This document shows, piece by piece, positions 8,388 to 16,066 of a DNA stretch of 64,000 nucleotides. A program made the position numbers and the translations under genes. Origin of the DNA: Flavobacterium hibernum. Its GTDB lineage: Bacteria > Bacteroidota > Bacteroidia > Flavobacteriales > Flavobacteriaceae. Location: the NCBI RefSeq assembly GCF_000832125.1, contig NZ_JPRK01000009.1:1-64000 (forward strand), given 5' to 3'. Positions within the stretch are counted from its first letter, which is position 1; each line of letters opens with the position of its first letter. The notes beneath the pieces are model-generated. The model saw nothing but the letters and a program-made list of their open reading frames with translations. It was not told the origin of the DNA and made no database searches.

Positions 8388-8663
8388 ATGAGTACTAAAG
8401 AAAAAGTAAGAGAAAGAGTTCGCGAAAAAGAAGCGACAAGTTTCAATAACGAAATCATAGTTTACAACGACGATGTAAATACTTTTGATCACGTAATTGA
8501 TACTTTAATGCGTGTTTGTAGTCACACGCCTGAGCAAGCAGAACAATGTTCCTTAATTGTACATTACAACGGAAAATGCACTGTAAAAACAGGGCCAATG
8601 GATAAGTTAAAACCACAATGTACACAACTTTTGGAAGCTGGACTAAGCGCCGAAATTGTTTAA
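8388..8663 (+). CDS. clpS: ATP-dependent Clp protease adaptor ClpS
   Basis: 91 residues. ClpS binds N-end-rule substrates and delivers them to ClpA/ClpC with ClpP. The core matches the family: an acidic strand IVYNDDVNTFDHVID that supplies the pocket Asn-Asp, the helix ending in EQAEQCSLIVHYNGKCTV with the conserved histidine, and the terminal strand. The charged N-terminal stretch (KVRERVREKEA) is the usual flexible extension. It ends at a near-perfect 18-bp hairpin. Identification is secure. Confidence 0.94.
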   Translation: MSTKEKVRERVREKEATSFNNEIIVYNDDVNTFDHVIDTLMRVCSHTPEQAEQCSLIVHYNGKCTVKTGPMDKLKPQCTQLLEAGLSAEIV

Positions 8664-8695
8664 TTGCAAATAATTCAAAAACGCATTCTATTTTG
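8654..8695 (+). repeat. clpS-tail direct repeat, copy 1
   Basis: The 22 bases 8654-8675, including the clpS stop codon, are identical to 10317-10338, and both copies continue into similar hairpins containing CATTCTATTTT. The two copies frame the WG-repeat gene. Confidence 0.85.
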
Positions 8696-8724
8696 TTTAT
8701 AGCAAAATAGAATGCGTTTTCATT
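8678..8724 (+). terminator. Terminator after clpS
   Basis: Perfect 18-bp stem (8678-8695 with 8703-8720), 7-base loop, followed by a T-rich tail. It also overlaps the first codons of an in-frame extension of the next gene, which argues for that gene starting later. Confidence 0.85.
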
Positions 8725-8741
8725 TTAACAAACTTCAAATT

Positions 8742-10253
8742 ATGAGAATTATTGCATTTTTTTCATTGGTTTTATTCCCTTTTATTTCGAAAGGACAGTC
8801 AGAATTTGAACCTCTTCGAAAACAATTAATCGAAAATAAAATATACGAATATGTATATCAGTTCGAAAATAATTATGCCGTATTTCGAACTTTCAACAAT
8901 AAAATGGGATTGATTGATAGTTTGGGAAACGTAATTATCAAACCCAATTATCAATATATTGACAATAAAAAAGATCTTAAAAATTTATTTGAAGCGGCAA
9001 TCATCGTAAATAAAAAGTATAAAAGAGGATTTATCGACCTGCAAAACAAAATTAAAATTCCTTTTGATTATGATGATATATTTTATCTTGGAAATGGTCT
9101 AATAAGAGTTTCAAAAAATAACAAAACCGGTGTTGTAGATACAGAAAACAAGATTGTTATTCCTGTAAAATACGATTACATACAAAACCAAAATGGTATT
9201 CTATTTGTTCAAACTAATAATGCAATCGATTTGTTTGATGCCAAAGGAAAGCAGCTTACTAATTTTAAAGCCGCGGATATTGACTATTTTAAAAGCAGAA
9301 AATCTATTGTAACACTTTCAAACAAGAACACTTTTATCATTGACGATCAAGGAAATATTATTTTAAATTCAATTAAAAATCATCAATTCGAAACCGTTTT
9401 TGACTCAGATGCTTATCTTATTAAAAATACAATTACAAAGAAAAAAGGCATCCTAAATTCATCAGGCCAGTATAAAATTGAATGCAAATACGATGAAATC
9501 TCTCCATCAAATTCAATTTACATTGTTAGAAACAATGAAAAAAGCGGTATCGTCGACAAAAAAGATTCTGTTTTAAAACCTTTAATCTACGATCACATTT
9601 TTTCTGCTTTCTATAAAGATAGTATCCAGTTTCAAAATCAATATTTTGCTGACAAAGGCAATTTAAAAGGCATAATAAATCCATTTTTAGAAAAAGAGAT
9701 AATTCCCATTTCTTATAAAAACGTAGAGCAGCTTTCTAAATATTACATTACGGTTAATTTTGATAATAAAAATGGAGTGTTTTCATCAAACAGTGCGATT
9801 TTAATTCCCGAAGATTATGAGTTTTATAATGTATCTCAAAATAAAATTTTTGCTGTAAAAAACTCCAAAAAATACCTTCTTACAATTGCCGACAACGGTT
9901 ATAATGAAATAGAAATATTCGCTGGTGAATTTGTTAAGGATAAATTTAACTTTGGAGAGTTTTCAAAAAGTAACTATCAAATTTTCAAAAATGAAAACAA
10001 GCTTGGCGTGATTAGTAATGAAAATAAAATCGTGATTCCATCTGAATTTGATTCTATCAATGAAATTTATTCTACAGGAGAATTTATTGTTCAAAAAAAT
10101 AAAAAATACGGAATTGTAAATGCCAGCAATCAAGTTCTTTTAGAACTAAAGTATGATTCTTTTAAAATAATTAAAGAAGTTGTTAAATTCGAAATTAAGA
10201 ATCAAAAAACAGCAAAATTCTATCCGGTCGACTTTTCAAAAGAAATTAAATAA
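8742..10253 (+). CDS. Secreted WG-repeat protein
   Basis: 503 residues from the ATG at 8742, which gives a signal peptide (MRIIAFFSLVLFPFISKGQ); an in-frame ATG at 8712 lies in the clpS terminator stem. About nine WG-like repeats follow, each of the form K-x-G-(I/V/L)-(I/V/F)-(D/N)-x-x-x-x-(I/V)-(I/L)-x-P-x-x-Y-D-x-I, for example NKTGVVDTENKIVIPVKYD and NKLGVISNENKIVIPSEFD. WG repeats form beta structures thought to bind proteins or surface components; the function here is unknown. It is flanked by a duplicated sequence, so it looks like an insertion between clpS and the next gene. A second such gene is at 56353. Confidence 0.8.
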   Translation: MRIIAFFSLVLFPFISKGQSEFEPLRKQLIENKIYEYVYQFENNYAVFRTFNNKMGLIDSLGNVIIKPNYQYIDNKKDLKNLFEAAIIVNKKYKRGFIDLQNKIKIPFDYDDIFYLGNGLIRVSKNNKTGVVDTENKIVIPVKYDYIQNQNGILFVQTNNAIDLFDAKGKQLTNFKAADIDYFKSRKSIVTLSNKNTFIIDDQGNIILNSIKNHQFETVFDSDAYLIKNTITKKKGILNSSGQYKIECKYDEISPSNSIYIVRNNEKSGIVDKKDSVLKPLIYDHIFSAFYKDSIQFQNQYFADKGNLKGIINPFLEKEIIPISYKNVEQLSKYYITVNFDNKNGVFSSNSAILIPEDYEFYNVSQNKIFAVKNSKKYLLTIADNGYNEIEIFAGEFVKDKFNFGEFSKSNYQIFKNENKLGVISNENKIVIPSEFDSINEIYSTGEFIVQKNKKYGIVNASNQVLLELKYDSFKIIKEVVKFEIKNQKTAKFYPVDFSKEIK

Positions 10254-10316
10254 TTACTTTTTTTTCCTCACTTAAATTATACCCTTCTCACCAAACATAA
10301 AGCTTAACTTTTATTT

Positions 10317-10360
10317 AATTGTTTAATTGCAAATAATTTAAAAAACATTCTATTTTATTC
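10317..10360 (+). repeat. clpS-tail direct repeat, copy 2
   Basis: 22 bases 10317-10338 identical to 8654-8675, including what was the clpS stop region, now non-coding. It continues into the hairpin below. Confidence 0.85.
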
Positions 10361-10390
10361 TATATTTGAATAAAATAGAATGTTTTTTTT
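10341..10390 (+). terminator. 20-bp hairpin abutting the next start codon
   Basis: Perfect 20-bp arms 10341-10360 and 10368-10387, 7-base loop, T run to 10390. The ATG of the next gene begins at 10391. Confidence 0.85.
10361..10368 (+). promoter_or_regulatory. -7 box in the terminator loop
   Basis: TATATTTG fits TAnnTTTG and coincides with the loop and first stem base of the hairpin. If used, the transcript starts within the right arm and has a leader of about 15 bases. A -33 TTG at ideal spacing is not seen. Confidence 0.4.
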
Positions 10391-11662
10391 ATGGAAGAAT
10401 ATGGAAAAATACTAATCATCGCCACTCCTATTTTTTTAGTATTAATTATAATCGAAAAAATATACGGCATCTATACCAAAAACGACACTGCGCCTTTGAT
10501 TGATAGCGTATCGAGTATTAGCTCAGGAATAACCAATTCTGTAAAGGATGTTTTAGGACTGAGTTTAACTTTCATTTCATATGAATGGTTGGTTTCTAAA
10601 ATTGCTATTTTTCATCAAGAAGCTAACGTTCTCTCCTACTTCATTGCTTTTTTTGTAATTGATTTTTATGGTTATTGGAGTCATCGCTGGGCACATCAAA
10701 TTAATTTTCTTTGGAACAAACATGCTATTCATCACAGTAGTGAAGAGTTTAATCTCGCCTGTGCGCTAAGACAGCCAATTGCAAGTTTAGTTAACCTATT
10801 TACTTTTTTATTAATTCCTGCGGCATTATTGGGCGTTCCGGCTACCGTAATCGCTATTACTTTACCATTACACCTATTTTTACAATTTTGGTATCATACT
10901 AAACACATAAAAAAAATGGGAGTTCTGGAACATATTTTAGTTACTCCATCACATCATCGTGTTCATCATGCGATAAATCCTGAGTATTTAGACAAAAATC
11001 ATTCACAAATTTTTATTTTCTGGGATAAACTATTTGGTACTTTTCAAGCAGAATTAGATGATGTCCCACCAGTTTTTGGCATAACCAGACCTGCAAATAC
11101 CTGGAATCCTATCCGGATTAATTTTCAGCATTTAGGTTTATTGATCAAAGATGCATGGAGAACTGACAACTGGAAAGATAAACTCACCATTTGGTTTAAA
11201 CCAACTGGATGGCGACCGGAAAACTTTGACGAAAAATATCCTGTCAACAAAATCGATAATGTTTTTGATTTTGATAAATACGGAACTCAAAATTCTCAAA
11301 AACTAATTTATTGGTCTGTTGCACAAGTTCTAATTACCCTCTTGTTTGTAACTTATTTATTTGATAATATTGCTAAAATTGGCCTACCCAATATATTTAT
11401 TTACGGTTTCTTTGTTCTGATAACCATTTATAGTTATTCCGAATTAATGGACAAAAGTAAATATGCCATTTTTTGGGAAGGTTTACGCCTTTTAATTGCA
11501 ATAGGAATTATAATGTACTACGGAGATTGGTTTGGTCTAAATCATGCTTTTTCTATGAGTAATTACATCATTTTGGGTTATTTATGTTTATCGTTTTTAA
11601 TAACTATTTACTTTGTAACTGTCGATTTTAAAACCAACCAAAACCAATTCATAAATTCATAA
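10391..11662 (+). CDS. Alkylglycerol monooxygenase-like membrane fatty acid hydroxylase
   Basis: 423 residues, an integral membrane di-iron enzyme of the fatty acid hydroxylase/sterol desaturase superfamily. Histidine motifs: HRWAH (98-102), HAIHH (111-115), His169 in FWYHT, and HHRVHH (188-193). Beyond the general family it matches animal alkylglycerol monooxygenase (AGMO/TMEM195) as I remember that sequence: HHSSEEFNLACALRQ, FWDKLFGTFQAE, the ITRPANTWNP segment, then a hydrophobic C-terminal tail with several more helices, and a similar total length (AGMO about 445). AGMO cleaves the ether bond of alkylglycerols using a pterin cofactor. The adjacent lysoplasmalogenase supports an ether-lipid role. 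Activity in this bacterium is inference. Confidence 0.8.
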   Translation: MEEYGKILIIATPIFLVLIIIEKIYGIYTKNDTAPLIDSVSSISSGITNSVKDVLGLSLTFISYEWLVSKIAIFHQEANVLSYFIAFFVIDFYGYWSHRWAHQINFLWNKHAIHHSSEEFNLACALRQPIASLVNLFTFLLIPAALLGVPATVIAITLPLHLFLQFWYHTKHIKKMGVLEHILVTPSHHRVHHAINPEYLDKNHSQIFIFWDKLFGTFQAELDDVPPVFGITRPANTWNPIRINFQHLGLLIKDAWRTDNWKDKLTIWFKPTGWRPENFDEKYPVNKIDNVFDFDKYGTQNSQKLIYWSVAQVLITLLFVTYLFDNIAKIGLPNIFIYGFFVLITIYSYSELMDKSKYAIFWEGLRLLIAIGIIMYYGDWFGLNHAFSMSNYIILGYLCLSFLITIYFVTVDFKTNQNQFINS

Positions 11663-11669
11663 ACCGCTT

Positions 11670-12347
11670 ATGAGAAACGCTACTTATTTTAAAATATTTG
11701 TTGCCTTTAGCATCATATATCTTATTGCATTATTTATAGGATATCAAAATTTAGATCTATTTTTAAAACCGGTTCTAATACCTTTATTAGGCTTTGGCGT
11801 TTATTTTTATAGACCGTTTCCTTCTAAAAGAGTCCTTTTGACAGCTTTACTGTTTTCCTGGATTGGAGACGTTGTTTTGCTTTTTGCAGATATAGGCGAA
11901 ATTTATTTTATTTTAGGATTAGTTGCATTCCTCATTGCACACATTGCCTATTGTGTACTTTTTAACAAACAAAATACAGGAGAAATCCAAATCAATAAAG
12001 TCTTTTTTGGAATAGGAAGCCTTCTTATTGCATTCTACTTAATTGGAATGGTACTTTTTTTAATGCCCAATTTAGGCGATTTAAAAATACCTGTAATTGT
12101 TTATGCTGCAGTAATTTCGACAATGCTTCTATTTGCTTTTAATGGATATCTAATCTGGAAAAAACCTGAAAGTATATATGTTTTTTTAGGTGCAATTGTA
12201 TTTGTTATTTCAGATAGTATATTGGCTTTCAATAAATTTCATACTCAAATCGAAAAAAGTTCTTTTTTTATTATGCTAACTTATCTTGTGGCACAATATC
12301 TGATTGTTGTTGGTATACTAAAATTGAACCCGAGAAAGGTGGAGTAA
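11670..12347 (+). CDS. Lysoplasmalogenase (YhhN/TMEM86 family)
   Basis: 225 residues, about seven to eight transmembrane helices. The family hydrolyses the vinyl-ether bond of lysoplasmalogens, releasing an aldehyde and a glycerophospho compound. Conserved membrane-embedded acidic sites are visible: WIGDVVLLF near residue 70 and VISDSILAFNKF near residue 180. It starts 8 bases after the AGMO-like gene, so the two are almost surely one operon. The pairing of an alkyl-ether oxidase with a vinyl-ether hydrolase suggests a shared pathway for ether lipids. Family call strong; substrate inferred. Confidence 0.85.
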   Translation: MRNATYFKIFVAFSIIYLIALFIGYQNLDLFLKPVLIPLLGFGVYFYRPFPSKRVLLTALLFSWIGDVVLLFADIGEIYFILGLVAFLIAHIAYCVLFNKQNTGEIQINKVFFGIGSLLIAFYLIGMVLFLMPNLGDLKIPVIVYAAVISTMLLFAFNGYLIWKKPESIYVFLGAIVFVISDSILAFNKFHTQIEKSSFFIMLTYLVAQYLIVVGILKLNPRKVE

Positions 12348-12439
12348 AAGAGACTGGAATCGTTGTTTTTTCATAGATTAACTAGATTAATTTTGATCTT
12401 TTTAAAACTGAAATTTACAGCGAAAACCATTTTTACTTT

Positions 12440-12447
12440 TACATTTG
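12440..12447 (+). promoter_or_regulatory. -7 promoter box
   Basis: TACATTTG matches TAnnTTTG, 20 bases before the ATG at 12468. Confidence 0.45.
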
Positions 12448-12467
12448 TATGACCAATATTTTAAACC

Positions 12468-12920
12468 ATGAAAAAAATAACGCTATTTATTATTTTACTT
12501 ATCACTGCTACTTCTTGCGTGAGCACAAAATCGACGCTAAAAAATGTAGATGATAATGCTCCGGATTTGGTTTTAAACAAAAACAATACCTTCACAATAA
12601 CTTTATTTAGCAGTGATAAAAAATATGGTTACGATCCAGACTATCCTGTTAATATTTTTTATCAAAATACGAGAAATGAAGCTTTAAACGAATCTCGTTT
12701 TTTAAATGCTTTAGCTGGACCAAATGGCGAAAAAATTACTTTTACTCGCTTAGAAACTTGTTGCCCTTTTCCAACTAAAAGAAGCGACATGGGTGCCGGA
12801 TTCCTAAATGTTTATGAATTAAAATGGGAAGGGCAAAAAAAACCTATAAAACTATATTTGAACGTTTACGAAAAAGGAATTTTGATGGTTCCGATGGGAT
12901 TGAGTTTAAAGAAGGAGTAA
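12468..12920 (+). CDS. Small conserved Bacteroidota lipoprotein
   Basis: 150 residues with a clear lipoprotein signal (FIILLITATSC, Cys17). The mature domain is a compact beta-rich fold with a notable double cysteine in RLETCCPFPTKR and a terminal KGILMVPMGL. It looks like a small family that, as I recall, is often labelled '2-dehydro-3-deoxyphosphooctonate aldolase' in databases; the sequence has no aldolase barrel and that label should not be used. The real kdsA is at 14147. Function unknown. Confidence 0.7.
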   Translation: MKKITLFIILLITATSCVSTKSTLKNVDDNAPDLVLNKNNTFTITLFSSDKKYGYDPDYPVNIFYQNTRNEALNESRFLNALAGPNGEKITFTRLETCCPFPTKRSDMGAGFLNVYELKWEGQKKPIKLYLNVYEKGILMVPMGLSLKKE

Positions 12921-12947
12921 TTTTTTAGATAATTTTCATAATCGATT

Positions 12948-13268
12948 ATGTACGGTATAACTCCTTTAATTCTTATCATTTTACCCTTTCTTTTTCAATT
13001 AATTTACGGACAAAAAGCAATTGGCGAAACAATTCAGTTGAAATTTAGAACTGTAGTTTTGATTAGCATACTAATGCAAATCGTTTTATCTATCATTTCC
13101 TTTAATCTAGCCATTTACAATTTTACAGAAAGTCTTCAAGGAGAACTTCCTGGATGTGGAATGTGGATGATAGGAATTTACTTTGTTAATTTACTATCTA
13201 TTATAATCCTTTTGGTAATTATAATTGTACAGTATTTTATAAAAAGATCCTACGAAAAAAATAAGTAG
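12948..13268 (+). CDS. Small membrane protein, unknown
   Basis: 106 residues with three hydrophobic segments (about 3-20, 34-56 and 73-97) and a basic C-terminus (KRSYEKNK). No motif is recognised. A GCG/Cys pair in the loop after the second helix (LPGCGMWMIG) is the only distinctive point. It lies 27 bases after the lipoprotein gene and 11 before another small membrane protein, so the three may be cotranscribed. Confidence 0.55.
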   Translation: MYGITPLILIILPFLFQLIYGQKAIGETIQLKFRTVVLISILMQIVLSIISFNLAIYNFTESLQGELPGCGMWMIGIYFVNLLSIIILLVIIIVQYFIKRSYEKNK

Positions 13269-13279
13269 AATAAATTCTT

Positions 13280-13744
13280 ATGATTAAAACCAGATCTGCA
13301 TATATAATTTTTATCATTCTATTGATATTTATATTTCCCTACTATACACTTGTTCTTTCTATTAATTCTGATTTTTTATATTCGATAATTCCAGGTTGGA
13401 ATACTACTATAATTCCAGCAAGATTAATTTTGAATCTAATTAAGTTAGTTATTCTTGTTGTGGTTGGCTTTTATTATTCGAAACTATCTAAAACTAATAC
13501 TGAAATAAACTTAAAGTATTTTACAATTCATCTGGCATTGACAATTCCAGCAGTTGTAATTACAAAGCTAAATTTATACCATTTTATTCCTCTTAATTTA
13601 TCCGACCCTGATTTTTTTCTGTCTCAAATTCGAACAGTCGTTTACATTAATATGTTTAGTAACATTTTATTTCTTACTGGAAAGGTTTTGTTTTGGATTT
13701 TTTATATAAAACTTCAAAAAACTAAAATTACTATAAAACAATAA
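13280..13744 (+). CDS. Small membrane protein, unknown
   Basis: 154 residues, about four transmembrane helices, an N-terminal basic residue pair (MIKTR) and a basic tail (KLQKTKITIKQ), consistent with both ends in the cytoplasm. I recognise no family. It starts 11 bases after the preceding small membrane gene, and no terminator separates them; they may function together. Confidence 0.55.
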   Translation: MIKTRSAYIIFIILLIFIFPYYTLVLSINSDFLYSIIPGWNTTIIPARLILNLIKLVILVVVGFYYSKLSKTNTEINLKYFTIHLALTIPAVVITKLNLYHFIPLNLSDPDFFLSQIRTVVYINMFSNILFLTGKVLFWIFYIKLQKTKITIKQ

Positions 13745-14118
13745 TAACGAGATTATTGCACAGGTTTTGAAAAGAAAAAATACTTTAAAATCTTCAAACA
13801 CGGCACAAAACCTGATAAATATCATGGCTGAGCTTTTTGTAATATCTTAATATTGTACTTTCTTAAAAGATATGGAACCTACAAAATTGCCCAACAAATC
13901 CCATAATTCCACTACAGTGCTAGCCCCGATCGTAGCGGAAATCTTTTTTTGAGAAAGCCTATTTTTTCTGGCTTTTGCAGAGCGACCAAAGGAGACTCCT
14001 GCAAAGGCTAAGAAAAAAAGGTTTAGAGAAAAATATTGTAGCGAATAGCCTTGCCTTGATAGCGATCGGGATTCTTAAAAAAAACTTAAATCTTAATCCG
14101 CTATTCATAAATCATAAC
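13745..14118. repeat. Gene-free spacer dominated by a CTAGCCCCGAT-type repeat
   Basis: First a possible terminator: CAGGTTTTG (13761-13769) with CAAAACCTG (13806-13814). From 13920 (CTAGCCCCGAT) to about 14078 runs an imperfect palindromic repeat whose inner arms include TTTTGCAG near 13973 and CTGCAAA near 14000. The edge motif recurs in inverse orientation at 53798-53808. A 66-codon open frame across it is not credible. Confidence 0.65.
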
Positions 14119-14126
14119 TACCTTTG
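14119..14126 (+). promoter_or_regulatory. -7 promoter box of kdsA
   Basis: TACCTTTG, an exact match to TAnnTTTG, 20 bases before the kdsA ATG. Confidence 0.55.
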
Positions 14127-14146
14127 CACAGTCAAAAAATCATATT

Positions 14147-14965
14147 ATGAACATACAACATATTCCACAAATTAAGCATACTGAAAGCGGAAACTTCTTT
14201 TTATTGGCGGGACCTTGCGCTATTGAAGGAGAAGAAATGGCTCTAAGAATTGCTGAAAAATTAGTTGGTATTACCGACAAACTTCAAATTCCTTATGTTT
14301 TTAAGGGATCATTTAAAAAAGCCAACCGTTCTAGAATCGATAGTTTCTCTGGAATTGGTGACGAAAAAGCACTAAAAATTTTAAGAAAAGTTTCAGAAAC
14401 TTTTCACGTTCCAACTGTTACAGATATTCATACGAATGAAGATGCTGAAATGGCTGCGCAATACGTAGACGTTTTGCAAATTCCAGCATTCTTAGTTCGT
14501 CAAACTGATTTGGTTGTTGCTGCGGCTAACACTGGAAAAGTGGTGAACTTGAAAAAAGGACAATTTATGAGTCCTGAAAGTATGAAACATGCTGTACAAA
14601 AGGTATTAGATTGCCAAAACGAAAATGTTATGGTTACAGATCGTGGTACTATGTTTGGCTACCAGGACATGATTGTTGATTTTAGAGGAATTCCTACTAT
14701 GCAACAATATGCGTCTACGGTTTTGGATGTTACGCACTCATTGCAACAGCCTAACCAAACTGCAGGTGTTACAGGCGGAAGACCTGATATGATCGAAACT
14801 GTTGCTAAAGCAGGTATTGCTGTAGGTGTTGACGGTATTTTTATCGAAACGCATTTTGACCCTGCTAATGCAAAAAGCGATGGTGCTAACATGTTGCATT
14901 TAGACTATTTTGAAGGTTTAATGACTAAGTTGGTTGCTATTAGAAAAACAGTTAACTCATTTTAA
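14147..14965 (+). CDS. kdsA: 3-deoxy-8-phosphooctulonate synthase (KDO-8-P synthase)
   Basis: 272 residues, expected length. Condenses arabinose 5-phosphate with phosphoenolpyruvate in the cytoplasm, a step in making the KDO of lipopolysaccharide. Motifs: LLAGPCAIEG (Cys24), FKGSFKKANRSR, TDIHTNEDAE, DVLQIPAFLVRQTDL, NLKKGQFMSPE, TDRGTMFGYQ and VDGIFIETHFDP. Cys24 replaces the asparagine of metal-independent enzymes such as the E. coli one, so this should be a metal-dependent type. It is followed after 19 bases by a secreted protein gene. Confidence 0.96.
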   Translation: MNIQHIPQIKHTESGNFFLLAGPCAIEGEEMALRIAEKLVGITDKLQIPYVFKGSFKKANRSRIDSFSGIGDEKALKILRKVSETFHVPTVTDIHTNEDAEMAAQYVDVLQIPAFLVRQTDLVVAAANTGKVVNLKKGQFMSPESMKHAVQKVLDCQNENVMVTDRGTMFGYQDMIVDFRGIPTMQQYASTVLDVTHSLQQPNQTAGVTGGRPDMIETVAKAGIAVGVDGIFIETHFDPANAKSDGANMLHLDYFEGLMTKLVAIRKTVNSF

Positions 14966-14984
14966 ATTTTATAATACAATTTCA

Positions 14985-15890
14985 TTGAAAACAAATATTT
15001 TATTTTTCTTCCTTTTGTGTTTTTCACTAAACACTTTTGCGCAGGAAGAAATCACAGTACAAAGATATACAGCTCACAATAAAGGAAAATTCTTCGTTTC
15101 ATGGGGTGGTAACAGAGATAGTTATACTAAATCTGATGTAAACTTTAGAGGTAAAGATTACAATTTTACGGTTGCTGATATGAAAGCGCATGATAAACCA
15201 AAAGGATGGCATATTGATTATGTTAATCCGGCAAACATGACGATTCCTCAAACTAACTTTAGAATGGGGTATTTCATAAACGATCACTATAGTGTTTCGA
15301 TTGGTTGGGATCATATGAAATATGTGATGACACAAAATCAAACAGCTAATGTTACCGGTTATATTAATTTACCTGCTGATGAGGCTGGATCTTACTACAA
15401 CGGAGTTTATAATAATACACCTGTAGATATGTCGCAAAATGGCGCTATAGAAGGTGGTTATGATAAAGGTGTTGCTCAAGGAAATCCTCCTGCTTTTTTA
15501 ATGTACGAACATACAGACGGTTTGAACTATATTAATACTGAGGTTTCAAGACATGATGATATTTCAAAATGGTTTGGTTTACCAAATACTGATAAAGTTC
15601 AGATTAACTTAACTGAAGGTTTAGGTATGGGAGTTTTATATCCTAAAACAAATACATCACTTTTAGGAAAAGAACGTCACGATGATTTTCACGTTTCTGG
15701 TTACGGTTTATCTGCAAAAGCTGGAATTAACTTTACATTCTTCAAATATTTCTATATTCAAGGTGAGTTAAAAGGTGGTTACATCAACATGCAGGATATT
15801 AGAACTACAACAAGTAGCGAAGATAAAGCTTCGCAAGACTTCTTCTTTTTTCAAAGAATTATCGCTGTGGGTGGAATTTTCAGAATCTAA
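14985..15890 (+). CDS. Secreted, possibly outer-membrane, protein of unknown function
   Basis: 301 residues if started at TTG 14985, which gives a normal signal peptide (KTNILFFFLLCFSLNTFAQ); no in-frame ATG exists near it, and longer forms overlap kdsA. The mature part is rich in aromatic and glycine residues with alternating strands (NFRMGYFINDHYSVSIGWDH, GLSAKAGINFTFFKYFYIQG) and ends in an aromatic/hydrophobic strand GGIFRI, consistent with a beta barrel of about eight strands. Probably cotranscribed with kdsA, hinting at an envelope role. No family recognised. Confidence 0.65.
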   Translation: MKTNILFFFLLCFSLNTFAQEEITVQRYTAHNKGKFFVSWGGNRDSYTKSDVNFRGKDYNFTVADMKAHDKPKGWHIDYVNPANMTIPQTNFRMGYFINDHYSVSIGWDHMKYVMTQNQTANVTGYINLPADEAGSYYNGVYNNTPVDMSQNGAIEGGYDKGVAQGNPPAFLMYEHTDGLNYINTEVSRHDDISKWFGLPNTDKVQINLTEGLGMGVLYPKTNTSLLGKERHDDFHVSGYGLSAKAGINFTFFKYFYIQGELKGGYINMQDIRTTTSSEDKASQDFFFFQRIIAVGGIFRI

Positions 15891-15910
15891 TATTTCTTAA
15901 AAAATATTTA

Positions 15911-15944
15911 AAAATAGCTATCATTTTGGTAGCTATTTTTTTTT
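15911..15944 (+). terminator. Terminator after the kdsA unit
   Basis: AAAATAGCTA (15911-15920) pairs with TAGCTATTTT (15930-15939), 9-base loop, T run. Confidence 0.8.
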
Positions 15945-15957
15945 GCCCTTATATTTG
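15926..15957 (+). promoter_or_regulatory. Promoter overlapping the terminator
   Basis: TTG at 15926-15928 (in the hairpin loop), 21-base spacer, TATATTTG at 15950-15957. It would drive the YiiX-like gene with a leader of about 100 bases. Confidence 0.4.
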
Positions 15958-16066
15958 CCTAGATTAAACAAAAAAAATATTGCAAAGCCACAGATTAGCA
16001 AAGCGATGCTCTACAAGAGATTGTTCAAAATCTTTAAATCACTGCCAGAATAACCTAAACTAAGAT

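Noticed and set aside
13975..14175. 66-codon open frame upstream of kdsA
   Set aside because: It runs through a palindromic repeat, lacks family features, uses a non-ATG-like start and overlaps the kdsA start and promoter.
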